Shown here: in pieces, positions 1 through 6,297 of the stretch
How the letters are laid out: each line of letters starts with the position of its first letter
How positions within the stretch are numbered: the first letter of the stretch is position 1
Source of the DNA: Methylotenera sp.
GTDB lineage: Bacteria; Pseudomonadota; Gammaproteobacteria; Burkholderiales; Methylophilaceae
Length of the DNA stretch: 13,537 nucleotides
Direction of reading: 5' to 3'
Assembly (NCBI GenBank): GCA_013816325.1
Contig: JACDEP010000045.1
Location: 1 to 13,537 of the forward strand
Position numbers and translations under genes: made by a program
Notes under the pieces: generated by a model
Seen by the model: only the letters and a program-made list of their open reading frames with translations
Told to the model about the DNA's origin: nothing
Database searches by the model: none

Positions 1-255
1 GGTCAGTTAACTTTGTATAAACCGACCGGCTGCGATAAATGCAGCAATACCGGCTACAAAGGCCGCGTAGGCTTGCATGAGTTAATGGAAGGTACCGACC
101 AGGTGAAAAAGAATATCCAGGAGCACGCACGTGTGGCTGAAATGTTCGCAACGGCGTTAGAGGATGGCATGCGCACTTTGAAACAAGATGGTATTGAGAA
201 GGTGCTTCAGGGCGTGACGGATATGAAGCAAGTTAGAGCGGTGTGTATCAAGTAA
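1..255 (+). CDS. GspE/PilB-family secretion or pilus ATPase, C-terminal fragment
   Basis: This is the last 84 residues of a reading frame already open at base 1, so the gene begins outside the window. It shows a CxxC pair (CDKC, residues 11-14 of the fragment) followed by GYKGRVGLHELM. That is the second half of the zinc-binding tetracysteine region and the conserved stretch after it in type II secretion (GspE) and type IV pilus (PilB) assembly ATPases. The tail contains DGMRTLKQDG and GVTDMKQV, again typical of the family's C-terminus. These cytoplasmic hexameric ATPases power pseudopilus or pilus assembly. The Walker boxes are off the left edge, so GspE and PilB cannot be told apart here. 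It ends with TAA and converges on cysS 87 bases later. Confidence 0.88.
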   Translation, partial: GQLTLYKPTGCDKCSNTGYKGRVGLHELMEGTDQVKKNIQEHARVAEMFATALEDGMRTLKQDGIEKVLQGVTDMKQVRAVCIK

Positions 256-342
256 AACATGAATAGCGATAATGTACATTGGCGCCACTCAAAGAGGATT
301 TTATTGCGAGAAAACGGAAAATACGTAGGAAATTTTAATGTC
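256..342. other. Convergent intergenic gap between the ATPase fragment and cysS
   Basis: These 87 bases separate two converging genes. They contain two adjacent perfect palindromes, AATGTACATT at 271-280 and GGCGCC at 281-286. I see no hairpin followed by a T-run on either strand, so no intrinsic terminator can be assigned. Confidence 0.5.
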
Positions 343-1800
343 TTAACTTCTGCGCCAAATAGTGCCATGCACAGTATCTTCCAGCACAATGCTAGCATCC
401 GCTAACTCTTTGCGAATACGATCTGCTTCGGCAAAGTTCTTAGTTTTTTTAGCTACATTACGCTGAATAATCAGCGCATCCACATCCAATGTACTATCGC
501 CGGCAGCAGCTATTTCACCTTGCAAATAGCTCTCTGGAGCACGTTGCAGTAAACCTAAAACACCAGCCAAGTTTTTGAGCAATGCAGCCGTAGTAGTAGA
601 TTTGGTTTTATTGACCTCGTTGGCTAAATCAAATAGCACTGCCAGCGCTTCTGATGTGCTGAAATCATCATCCATCGCTAACTTAAATTTGGTGGCTTGC
701 GGATGCTGCCAATCCAGTTTTTCTTCCGTAACGTCAATGCCACGCAAAGCAGTATATAAGCGAGTTAACGCCACTTTGGCGTCATCCAGATGTACATCGG
801 AGTAGTTAAGCGGACTACGGTAGTGTGCACGTAAAATGAAAAAGCGCACCACTTCGGCATCATATTTTTCCAACACGGTACGTATCGTAAAAAAATTGCC
901 TAAAGATTTAGACATCTTTTCATCGTCCACCCGTATAAAACCATTGTGCATCCAGTAATTGACCATCTGGCAGACGTGGCCATCATCGCTATGTGCGGCT
1001 TCACCATTTTTAGCTCCGCTGTGAGCAGCTTTACTATTTTTAGCTCCGCTGTGAGCAGCTTCGCTTTGCGCAATCTCATTTTCATGGTGCGGGAACTGCA
1101 AATCTTGTCCACCGCCATGAATGTCAAAGTGCTCACCAAGAAGTTGTGAGCTCATGGCAGAACACTCTATATGCCAGCCGGGACGACCTTTACCATTATT
1201 GGGTCCGAAAGGTGATTCCCAGCTCGGCTCATTGGGTTTGGCTGCTTTCCAAAGTACAAAGTCCATCGGGTCTTTTTTATGCGTATCGATTTCTACACGC
1301 TCGCCCGCACGCAAGTCTTCCAGAGATTTACCGGATAGTTTGCCGTAACCCGGAAAATGATTGACTGAATAATATACATCGCCATTATCAGCAGTGTAGG
1401 CAAAACCCTTTTCTATCAATACTGAGATCATTTCTATCATAGCCTCAACGAACTCGGTCGCCTTAGGCTCAATATCCGGGCGAATGACGCCTAATTTAGC
1501 GGAGTCTTCATCCATCGCATCAATAAAGCGCTGGGTTAACTTGCTGATTGGTTCGTTATTGTCATTGGCCCGTTTGATAATTTTGTCATCAATGTCTGTA
1601 ATGTTTCGCACATACGTCACTTCATACCCGGAAGTGCGCAGCCAGCGACTGACCATATCGAATACGACCATCACGCGGGCATGCCCCAAATGACAATAAT
1701 CATAAACCGTCATACCACAGACATACATGCTGACTTTACCGGCAATAATGGGGGTAAACACTTGCTTTTCGCGTGTTAGGGTATTATAAATTTTAAGCAT
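343..1800 (-). CDS. cysS: Cysteinyl-tRNA synthetase with internal repeat insertion
   Basis: This class I aminoacyl-tRNA synthetase charges tRNA-Cys with cysteine in the cytoplasm. The HIGH motif is HLGH at residues 37-40 and KMSKS is at 295-299. The zinc site is intact: C28 (YVCGMTVYD), C213 (HIECSAMSS), and H238 and E242 in HHENE, with the same spacing as the E. coli enzyme. At 485 residues it is about 24 longer than E. coli CysRS. The excess lies right after the zinc ligands, where residues 247-271 are two extra copies of a ten-residue unit (E/K)AAHSGAKN(S/G) followed by EAAHSDDG. Removing 20 residues would restore normal length and an ordinary sequence (QSEAAHSDDGH). The reading frame and all catalytic motifs survive, so it is probably functional. 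The ATG start gives the standard N-terminus; no strong Shine-Dalgarno is visible. It is divergent from the envelope cluster. Confidence 0.97.
   Translation of the reverse strand: MLKIYNTLTREKQVFTPIIAGKVSMYVCGMTVYDYCHLGHARVMVVFDMVSRWLRTSGYEVTYVRNITDIDDKIIKRANDNNEPISKLTQRFIDAMDEDSAKLGVIRPDIEPKATEFVEAMIEMISVLIEKGFAYTADNGDVYYSVNHFPGYGKLSGKSLEDLRAGERVEIDTHKKDPMDFVLWKAAKPNEPSWESPFGPNNGKGRPGWHIECSAMSSQLLGEHFDIHGGGQDLQFPHHENEIAQSEAAHSGAKNSKAAHSGAKNGEAAHSDDGHVCQMVNYWMHNGFIRVDDEKMSKSLGNFFTIRTVLEKYDAEVVRFFILRAHYRSPLNYSDVHLDDAKVALTRLYTALRGIDVTEEKLDWQHPQATKFKLAMDDDFSTSEALAVLFDLANEVNKTKSTTTAALLKNLAGVLGLLQRAPESYLQGEIAAAGDSTLDVDALIIQRNVAKKTKNFAEADRIRKELADASIVLEDTVHGTIWRRS
991..1062 (-). repeat. 30-bp tandem repeat inside cysS (about 2.4 copies)
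   Basis: Copy one is 991-1020, copy two 1021-1050 and a partial copy 1051-1062. Copies one and two match at 25 of 30 bases. A 26-base segment, 1006-1031, recurs exactly at 1036-1061. The period of 30 preserves the cysS frame and encodes repeated AAHSGAKN units. The identity between the right-hand copies suggests fairly recent expansion by slippage or unequal exchange. Confidence 0.95.
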
Positions 1801-1985
1801 GATATATCTGTAGGATGATATTTAAGAAGCGATTTTCGCCTAATATTGCCTTAATTAGCTCGTTACCCATATGAATTTGCCAATAAGACGAAATATATTG
1901 GCTTAAACCACAATGAGCTATTGGATGTTAGTTAGGCTATTGATAGAATTACGTTTTACTTGTTAACCCCAAAAAGTATATCACA
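1801..1985. promoter_or_regulatory. Divergent promoter region between cysS and the envelope cluster
   Basis: These 185 AT-rich bases separate the start codons of two divergent genes and so should hold promoters for both. I cannot fix the -35 and -10 boxes with confidence. A perfect 7-bp inverted repeat, GCCAATA (1879-1885) and TATTGGC (1896-1902) with a 10-base spacer, sits near the middle. It is flanked by a second pair, TAGCTC (1856-1861) and GAGCTA (1915-1920). These are candidate operator or hairpin elements. No protein-coding gene is apparent. Confidence 0.45.
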
Positions 1986-2969
1986 ATGGATAATTTTATT
2001 GCGTTGCTCACTACTACCCTTATACGGTTCGTATTGATCCTTTCAGCTAGTTTGTTTTTGTCTACTGCACACGCAGATGAACTAAAAGACATTTCACAAA
2101 TGGCAGACCAAGGTCAATCTGCAGCAGCGCTAGATCGAATCAATACCTTCATTACTGCCAACCCGAAAAATGCACAGGCATTATTCATGAAGGGCGTATT
2201 ATTGGCAGAGCAAGGCCGTCGCGATGAAGCGATTCGCACTTTTACCGATGTGACTGAAAAATTTCCTAACCTGCCTGAGCCATACAATAACCTAGCGGTG
2301 CTATATGCTGACCAAGGTCAGTATGACAAGGCTAGGAAAGCGCTAGAAACCGCAATAAAGACTCATCCTAGCTACGCCACTGCACATGAGAATTTAGGCG
2401 ACATCTATGCCCGTATGGCCTCAGAAGCCTATGATAAGGCCTTGCAGCTTGATACCAGCAATACACGTGCACAAGGGAAGTTGTCACTCATTAAGGATTT
2501 ATTCGGTACTGGTAATAAAACTACTATCGCGGCTAAGGCTGACCCTGCTGCCAAGGTCACCAATCCTATCCGTGCTGCTGACCCAAAGAAACCAGACACC
2601 TCTGCTGTGGCTGACGCGCCTAACAGCGCTAGCAATGCTTTAACGGCAACCGTGAATACATGGGCACAAGCTTGGTCCAACAAAGATGTCAATAAATACC
2701 TAGCAAGCTACAGCGATACATTCAAACCAGCAAAGGGTGAAAGCCGTAAGTCTTGGGAGCAGCAACGTCGCGAACGCATTAGCAAGCCATCTAAAATCAG
2801 CGTTGAGTTATCAAATATTAATATCTCAGCTGAGGATAGCAACTCGGCTAAAGTACGTTTCAAGCAATCTTACCGGGCGGATGGCAAACCAATTCGTACT
2901 ACTAAGACTTTGTTGATGAAAAAAGTGGGTGACAACTGGTTGATTGACCAAGAAATTGCTAACAACTAA
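1986..2969 (+). CDS. Secreted TPR protein with C-terminal NTF2-like (Csd6-tail-like) domain
   Basis: This 327-residue protein starts with a Sec signal peptide: a hydrophobic core at residues 12-27 and a likely cleavage after AHA at 30. Three to four TPR repeats follow at about 32-157, including NNLAVLYADQGQYDKARKALE and a shortened last unit (ENLGDIYARMASEAYDKALQLD). A charged, Ala/Pro-rich linker spans about 170-215. The final 110 residues (ALTATVNTWAQAW to DNWLIDQE) look like an NTF2/SnoaL-like domain of the kind found at the end of the H. pylori cell-shape protein Csd6. The next gene ends with a similar domain. It is presumably a periplasmic scaffold or adaptor for peptidoglycan-related partners, but no enzymatic motif is visible and the function is inferred from context. 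It leads the cluster, and its ribosome site is weak. Confidence 0.85.
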   Translation: MDNFIALLTTTLIRFVLILSASLFLSTAHADELKDISQMADQGQSAAALDRINTFITANPKNAQALFMKGVLLAEQGRRDEAIRTFTDVTEKFPNLPEPYNNLAVLYADQGQYDKARKALETAIKTHPSYATAHENLGDIYARMASEAYDKALQLDTSNTRAQGKLSLIKDLFGTGNKTTIAAKADPAAKVTNPIRAADPKKPDTSAVADAPNSASNALTATVNTWAQAWSNKDVNKYLASYSDTFKPAKGESRKSWEQQRRERISKPSKISVELSNINISAEDSNSAKVRFKQSYRADGKPIRTTKTLLMKKVGDNWLIDQEIANN

Positions 2970-2972
2970 TTC

Positions 2973-2987
2973 GATATTAGCAATATC
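2973..2987. repeat. Short perfect inverted repeat after the TPR gene
   Basis: GATATT (2973-2978), spacer AGC, AATATC (2982-2987), three bases after the stop codon. It lacks a following T-run, so it is not a convincing terminator. It might limit 3' decay or be chance in AT-rich sequence. The 113-base gap to the next gene also has loose -35/-10-like matches (TTGGTA at 3003-3008 and TATTCA 17 bases later), which may mark a promoter for the next gene. Confidence 0.3.
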
Positions 2988-3082
2988 TCAGCATGGCGAA
3001 TTTTGGTATCGATTAGTTAATCCACTATTCAAACGTAGTACAATTTTTATAGCATTTCTTGCTTAGGATTTTTTGTTTAGTG

Positions 3083-4324
3083 ATGGTTGTGAATAGAGTT
3101 TTAACATATACGCTTCTAGCGGCGATTACCTTGATGCCGTGGAATGCGACGGCAGTCAATCGCTACAGCTTGAGCAATCTGCTCCCTAAGCATACTTTGA
3201 ACGCAGTAGGTAATGTTGCAGGCAACCTCGCTGAAAGCCTACTGGTAAAAAGTCTGCTGGAAATTACGCAAGGCAAGAACCAGCAAGCGCTAGATACGAT
3301 TAATCAGTTATTACAATCCACCCCCAATTTCAAGCTTGCCCATTTAGTCCGCGGTGACTTATTGATGGCGCAAGGTAAGTATTTACAGGCTTTTGGTGAC
3401 TCAGATACTAGGGATACTCCAGAAGCAGTAAAGGATTTGCGTGATGAAGCCCGTGCGCGCATTGAACGATATTTATCTAATCAAAACAGCGAGAAACATC
3501 CTGATCTGTTAATTGCGCCAAATGACCAACAAAGTCACGTAATTGTCGTGGATACCGATAAATCACGGCTTTACCTTTATAAAAACGACCATGAAAAACT
3601 AAGCTATGTTGCTGATTACTACATTACGGTAGGCAAAAATGGTACCGACAAGCAGGTGGAAGGCGACAAACGGACCCCCCTAGGTGTGTATTTTGCTAAA
3701 CCCAAACTCACACAGCCACTTGCCGATATCTACGGCGACGCCGCTTACCCGTTAAACTACCCGAACGAATGGGATACCCGTCATAACCGGAGAGGTTCTG
3801 GAATCTGGTTGCACGGTACCCCAAACAATACTTATAGCCGCCCACCGCGTGCCAGTGATGGCTGCGTAGTTTTGACCAACCAGGATTTGAAAGCCTTAGG
3901 CCCGATTTTGCAAACCGGTAAAACGCCAGTGATTATTACCAGCAATCTTAAATGGTCTAAGACTGATGACTCTACCAATGAGAAAGCAGCGTTAAAGGCC
4001 GCTATCAGCGATTGGTTGAATGACTGGAGATCACAAGATACCGCTAAGTACTTAGCACATTATTCCCATGAATTTTCTAGTGACGGTATCAACTACCAAC
4101 AGTGGTCTGAGCATAAATACCGCGTACAGCAAGGAAAACCATCTGTGCAAATCTCTTTATCCGATATCAGTATGTTTGCCTACCCGGATGTAGACAAGAA
4201 ATTGGTCGTAGTTGATTTTGTGCAAGACTTCAAGAGCCCTGCATTAGCTAATAAAATGCAAAAGCGACAATATTGGATTCAAGAAAATAATATCTGGAAG
4301 ATCATCTACGAAGGTTCGGCCTAG
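3083..4324 (+). CDS. L,D-transpeptidase/L,D-carboxypeptidase-family enzyme (YkuD fold, Csd6-like)
   Basis: This is a 413-residue secreted protein. A signal peptide covers residues 1-24 (cleavage near NATA). A TPR-like helical segment spans about 45-120 (QQALDTINQLLQ, LAHLVRGDLLMAQGKYLQAF). The YkuD domain spans about 150-290 (HVIVVDTDKSRLYLY to TPVIITSN), with the catalytic pair H244 (LHGTP) and C261 in SDGCVVL. Residues 300-413 form an NTF2-like tail. The family cross-links or trims peptidoglycan through a cysteine thioester. The domain order matches H. pylori Csd6, known as an L,D-carboxypeptidase that trims tetrapeptides to tripeptides, so trimming is at least as likely as cross-linking. 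The usual SHGC is SDGC here. Start choice: ATG at 3083 gives a clean signal peptide. GTG at 3080 is possible, and TTG at 3059 adds eight residues without a ribosome site. Confidence 0.9.
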   Translation: MVVNRVLTYTLLAAITLMPWNATAVNRYSLSNLLPKHTLNAVGNVAGNLAESLLVKSLLEITQGKNQQALDTINQLLQSTPNFKLAHLVRGDLLMAQGKYLQAFGDSDTRDTPEAVKDLRDEARARIERYLSNQNSEKHPDLLIAPNDQQSHVIVVDTDKSRLYLYKNDHEKLSYVADYYITVGKNGTDKQVEGDKRTPLGVYFAKPKLTQPLADIYGDAAYPLNYPNEWDTRHNRRGSGIWLHGTPNNTYSRPPRASDGCVVLTNQDLKALGPILQTGKTPVIITSNLKWSKTDDSTNEKAALKAAISDWLNDWRSQDTAKYLAHYSHEFSSDGINYQQWSEHKYRVQQGKPSVQISLSDISMFAYPDVDKKLVVVDFVQDFKSPALANKMQKRQYWIQENNIWKIIYEGSA

Positions 4325-4365
4325 TTCTAAACTCCCAGACCTCCCTATAAACCCTGGCAATAATC

Positions 4366-4370
4366 AAGGA
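4366..4370 (+). promoter_or_regulatory. Ribosome binding site of the periplasmic cyclophilin
   Basis: AAGGA lies six bases before the ATG at 4377, the clearest Shine-Dalgarno in the plus-strand cluster. It fixes this start, which also gives a complete signal peptide. Confidence 0.75.
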
Positions 4371-4376
4371 ATCCAA

Positions 4377-4958
4377 ATGCAAAGATTTTACAAAGTATTA
4401 GCGCTCGCACTGCTTATTACAGGCATACATAACACCGCTCTAGCTGCAAATCCCCAGGTGACATTTGAAACAAATCGCGGCAGTTTTGTCGTTGAGCTCT
4501 ATCCTGAAAAGGCACCTAAAACTGTGGCTAACTTTTTAGCCTATGTGAATTCTGGTTTTTATAAAGACACGATATTTCATCGCGTGATCAACCGCTTCAT
4601 GATCCAAGGCGGTGGCTTCACAGCCGATATGGCAGAAAAAGAAACCAAGGCGCCGATTGTAAATGAAGCCGGTAATGGCTTGCTTAATGAACCAGGGACG
4701 CTTGCCATGGCAAGAACTGCTGATCCTGATTCAGCCACCGCACAATTTTTCATTAACCTTGAGAACAATCAGTTTCTCAACTACCAAAGCCCAGACCCGG
4801 ACTTGATTGGTTATTGCGTATTTGGCCGTGTGCTCAAAGGCATGGATGTAGTGCGTGAAATAGCCTCTACTCCTATCGGATTTAAAGGCTCTTTCAGCGA
4901 TGTGCCTAAATCCACTATCATTATTCAGGCTATCAAAGTTAATACCAAACCTTTATAG
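4377..4958 (+). CDS. ppiA: Periplasmic peptidyl-prolyl cis-trans isomerase (cyclophilin type)
   Basis: The protein has 193 residues. A Sec signal peptide with hydrophobic core 7-17 ends at ALA, residue 23, so the mature enzyme acts in the periplasm. There it should speed cis-trans isomerisation of Xaa-Pro bonds in folding envelope proteins. The cyclophilin fold is plain: VTFETNRGSFVVELYPEKAP, then IFHRVI with the catalytic Arg at 69, MIQGGGF, TLAMART, ATAQFFINL and YCVFGRV. It is a close relative of the next gene, which lacks a signal peptide, so the pair looks like an old tandem duplication split between compartments. It lies 52 bases after the L,D-transpeptidase gene, in an envelope-maturation context. 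Confidence 0.95.
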   Translation: MQRFYKVLALALLITGIHNTALAANPQVTFETNRGSFVVELYPEKAPKTVANFLAYVNSGFYKDTIFHRVINRFMIQGGGFTADMAEKETKAPIVNEAGNGLLNEPGTLAMARTADPDSATAQFFINLENNQFLNYQSPDPDLIGYCVFGRVLKGMDVVREIASTPIGFKGSFSDVPKSTIIIQAIKVNTKPL

Positions 4959-4980
4959 TCTGTCTTTAAAGGCCAGACTA
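4956..4980 (+). terminator. Hairpin between the two cyclophilin genes, possible attenuator
   Basis: TAGTCTG (4956-4962, beginning with the stop codon of the first cyclophilin) pairs perfectly with CAGACTA (4974-4980) across an 11-base spacer. A T-rich but interrupted run (about 4991-5008) begins ten bases later. The gap makes it a poor classical terminator. Partial termination, or mRNA end protection within an operon, is equally plausible. Confidence 0.35.
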
Positions 4981-5008
4981 GCTTAAGCTATTATTTTTAT
5001 TTATTTTT

Positions 5009-5013
5009 AAGGA
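5009..5013 (+). promoter_or_regulatory. Ribosome binding site deciding a GTG start for ppiB
   Basis: AAGGA lies six bases before GTG at 5020. No in-frame ATG precedes the conserved cyclophilin N-terminus, so this site supports the GTG start. Confidence 0.75.
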
Positions 5014-5019
5014 TCTATC

Positions 5020-5511
5020 GTGGTCACACTACACACTAACTTCGGCGACATTACCTTAGAACTGGACGCTGAAAAAGCCCCGATTACTACAGCAAACTTT
5101 TTGCAATATGTAGACAATGGGTTTTATGATGGCACCATATTCCATCGCGTGATTCCTGGCTTTATGATTCAAGGCGGCGGCTTTGATACTTCTATAAACC
5201 AAAAAGACGCAAAGGATGAAATTAAAAACGAAGCTGACAATGGCTTAGCAAACAATATTTATACCATCGCCATGGCGCGTACATCAGCGCCGCATTCTGC
5301 CAGCAGCCAGTTCTTTATTAATGTGGCGAATAATGACTTCCTTAATCATTCGGCACCTACTAGTAGTGGTTGGGGTTATTGTGTATTCGGTAAAGTAACA
5401 GCTGGTAACGAGGTTGTGGATAAGATCGCTAAAGTCTCTACTAACAGCCGCAAAGGCCATCAAGATGTACCTGCAGATAATGTCATCATTGAGCGCGCAA
5501 GCCGTACATAA
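5020..5511 (+). CDS. ppiB: Cytoplasmic peptidyl-prolyl cis-trans isomerase (cyclophilin type)
   Basis: This is a 163-residue single-domain cyclophilin of PpiB length. It begins at GTG with VTLHTNFGDITLEL and has no signal peptide, so it should act on prolyl bonds of cytoplasmic proteins. Motifs in order: KAPITTANFLQYV, IFHRVIPGFMIQGGGF with the catalytic Arg, TIAMART, SSQFFINVANNDFL and GYCVFGKV. It is more canonical than its upstream paralogue (SSQFFI rather than TAQFFI). The stop codon is only two bases from the lpxH start, so the two are almost certainly translationally coupled. Confidence 0.95.
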   Translation: MVTLHTNFGDITLELDAEKAPITTANFLQYVDNGFYDGTIFHRVIPGFMIQGGGFDTSINQKDAKDEIKNEADNGLANNIYTIAMARTSAPHSASSQFFINVANNDFLNHSAPTSSGWGYCVFGKVTAGNEVVDKIAKVSTNSRKGHQDVPADNVIIERASRT

Positions 5512-5513
5512 GC

Positions 5514-6263
5514 ATGCTCAAACCTGCAGATAAGTCAGGGTATAGCTTATTTATCTCCGACTTGCATCTTTGTGCAAGTCGGCCGGAAATCACATCTAGC
5601 TTTATCGACTTTTTACAGTCCACTGCGGTCAATGCCGAAGCTCTTTATATACTGGGCGATCTGTTCGAATATTGGGCAGGCGATGATGATATGGAAGATG
5701 TTCATCATCAAACTGTCATTATCGCTTTAAAAAAACTTGCTAATACCGATGTAAACATCTATTTCATGCATGGCAACCGTGATTTTTTGATCGGTGCCGA
5801 CTTCTGCAATGTTAGTAATATCACCCTGTTGCAAGACCCTACGCTGATTGATTTATACGGCAATAAAACGCTGCTGAGCCATGGCGATGCTCTATGTACG
5901 GATGATATAGATTACCAGGATTTTCGGCGTCAAGTACGCCAGTCCAAATGGCAATCGGATTTTCTAAGTCAGCCATTACGCGACAGGAAGACCCAGATCG
6001 AGGCAATCAGGATGCGTAGTGAACAAGAGAAATCTGGCAAATCGACCGAGATCATGGACGTCAATCCTCAAGCCGTAGAAGCTTTATTGTTGGAGTATGG
6101 CTTACCCGCAATATTCATTCATGGCCATACACATAGACCGCACCAACATCAATTGAAAATTAAAAACCTCGAAATCACGCGATGGGTACTAGGCGACTGG
6201 TACGAACAAGGCAGTTATTTGATCTGCAATCACGCAGGTTGTAGTTCATCATGGCTTAGCTGA
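5514..6263 (+). CDS. lpxH: UDP-2,3-diacylglucosamine hydrolase (lipid A synthesis)
   Basis: LpxH cleaves UDP-2,3-diacylglucosamine to lipid X and UMP at the inner face of the cytoplasmic membrane, the fourth step of lipid A synthesis. The 249-residue protein has all metal-binding motifs of this calcineurin-like family: SDLHL (D16, H18), GDLFEYW (D49), HGNRDF (N88, R89), LSHGD (H123) and HGHTHRP (H205, H207). GDWYEQGSYL near the end is also typical. The N-terminus is about eight residues longer than the E. coli protein. No clear ribosome site lies in the two-base gap after ppiB, so translation probably depends on ribosomes finishing ppiB. It is the last gene of the plus-strand cluster and converges on the HD-GYP gene. 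Confidence 0.96.
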   Translation: MLKPADKSGYSLFISDLHLCASRPEITSSFIDFLQSTAVNAEALYILGDLFEYWAGDDDMEDVHHQTVIIALKKLANTDVNIYFMHGNRDFLIGADFCNVSNITLLQDPTLIDLYGNKTLLSHGDALCTDDIDYQDFRRQVRQSKWQSDFLSQPLRDRKTQIEAIRMRSEQEKSGKSTEIMDVNPQAVEALLLEYGLPAIFIHGHTHRPHQHQLKIKNLEITRWVLGDWYEQGSYLICNHAGCSSSWLS

Positions 6264-6297
6264 TTTTACTTTTACCAATAGATTCGCTCTTGTAGAG

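Noticed and set aside
271..286. Adjacent palindromes AATGTACATT and GGCGCC in the first intergenic gap
   Set aside because: Short palindromes between converging genes, with no terminator-like T-run and no promoter to control; most likely chance.
259..405. Possible 48-residue plus-strand protein starting at ATG 259
   Set aside because: It runs into the antisense of the cysS 3' end, lacks a ribosome site, and I recognise no domain or family in its sequence.
946..1149. Plus-strand open frame containing repeated FTIFSSAVSS-like residues
   Set aside because: It is the antisense reading of the cysS tandem repeat; the cysS frame carries all conserved motifs, so the repeat in this frame has no independent meaning.
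3059..3082. TTG start for the L,D-transpeptidase family gene
   Set aside because: No ribosome site precedes it, and the extra eight residues are not needed; ATG at 3083 gives a standard signal peptide.
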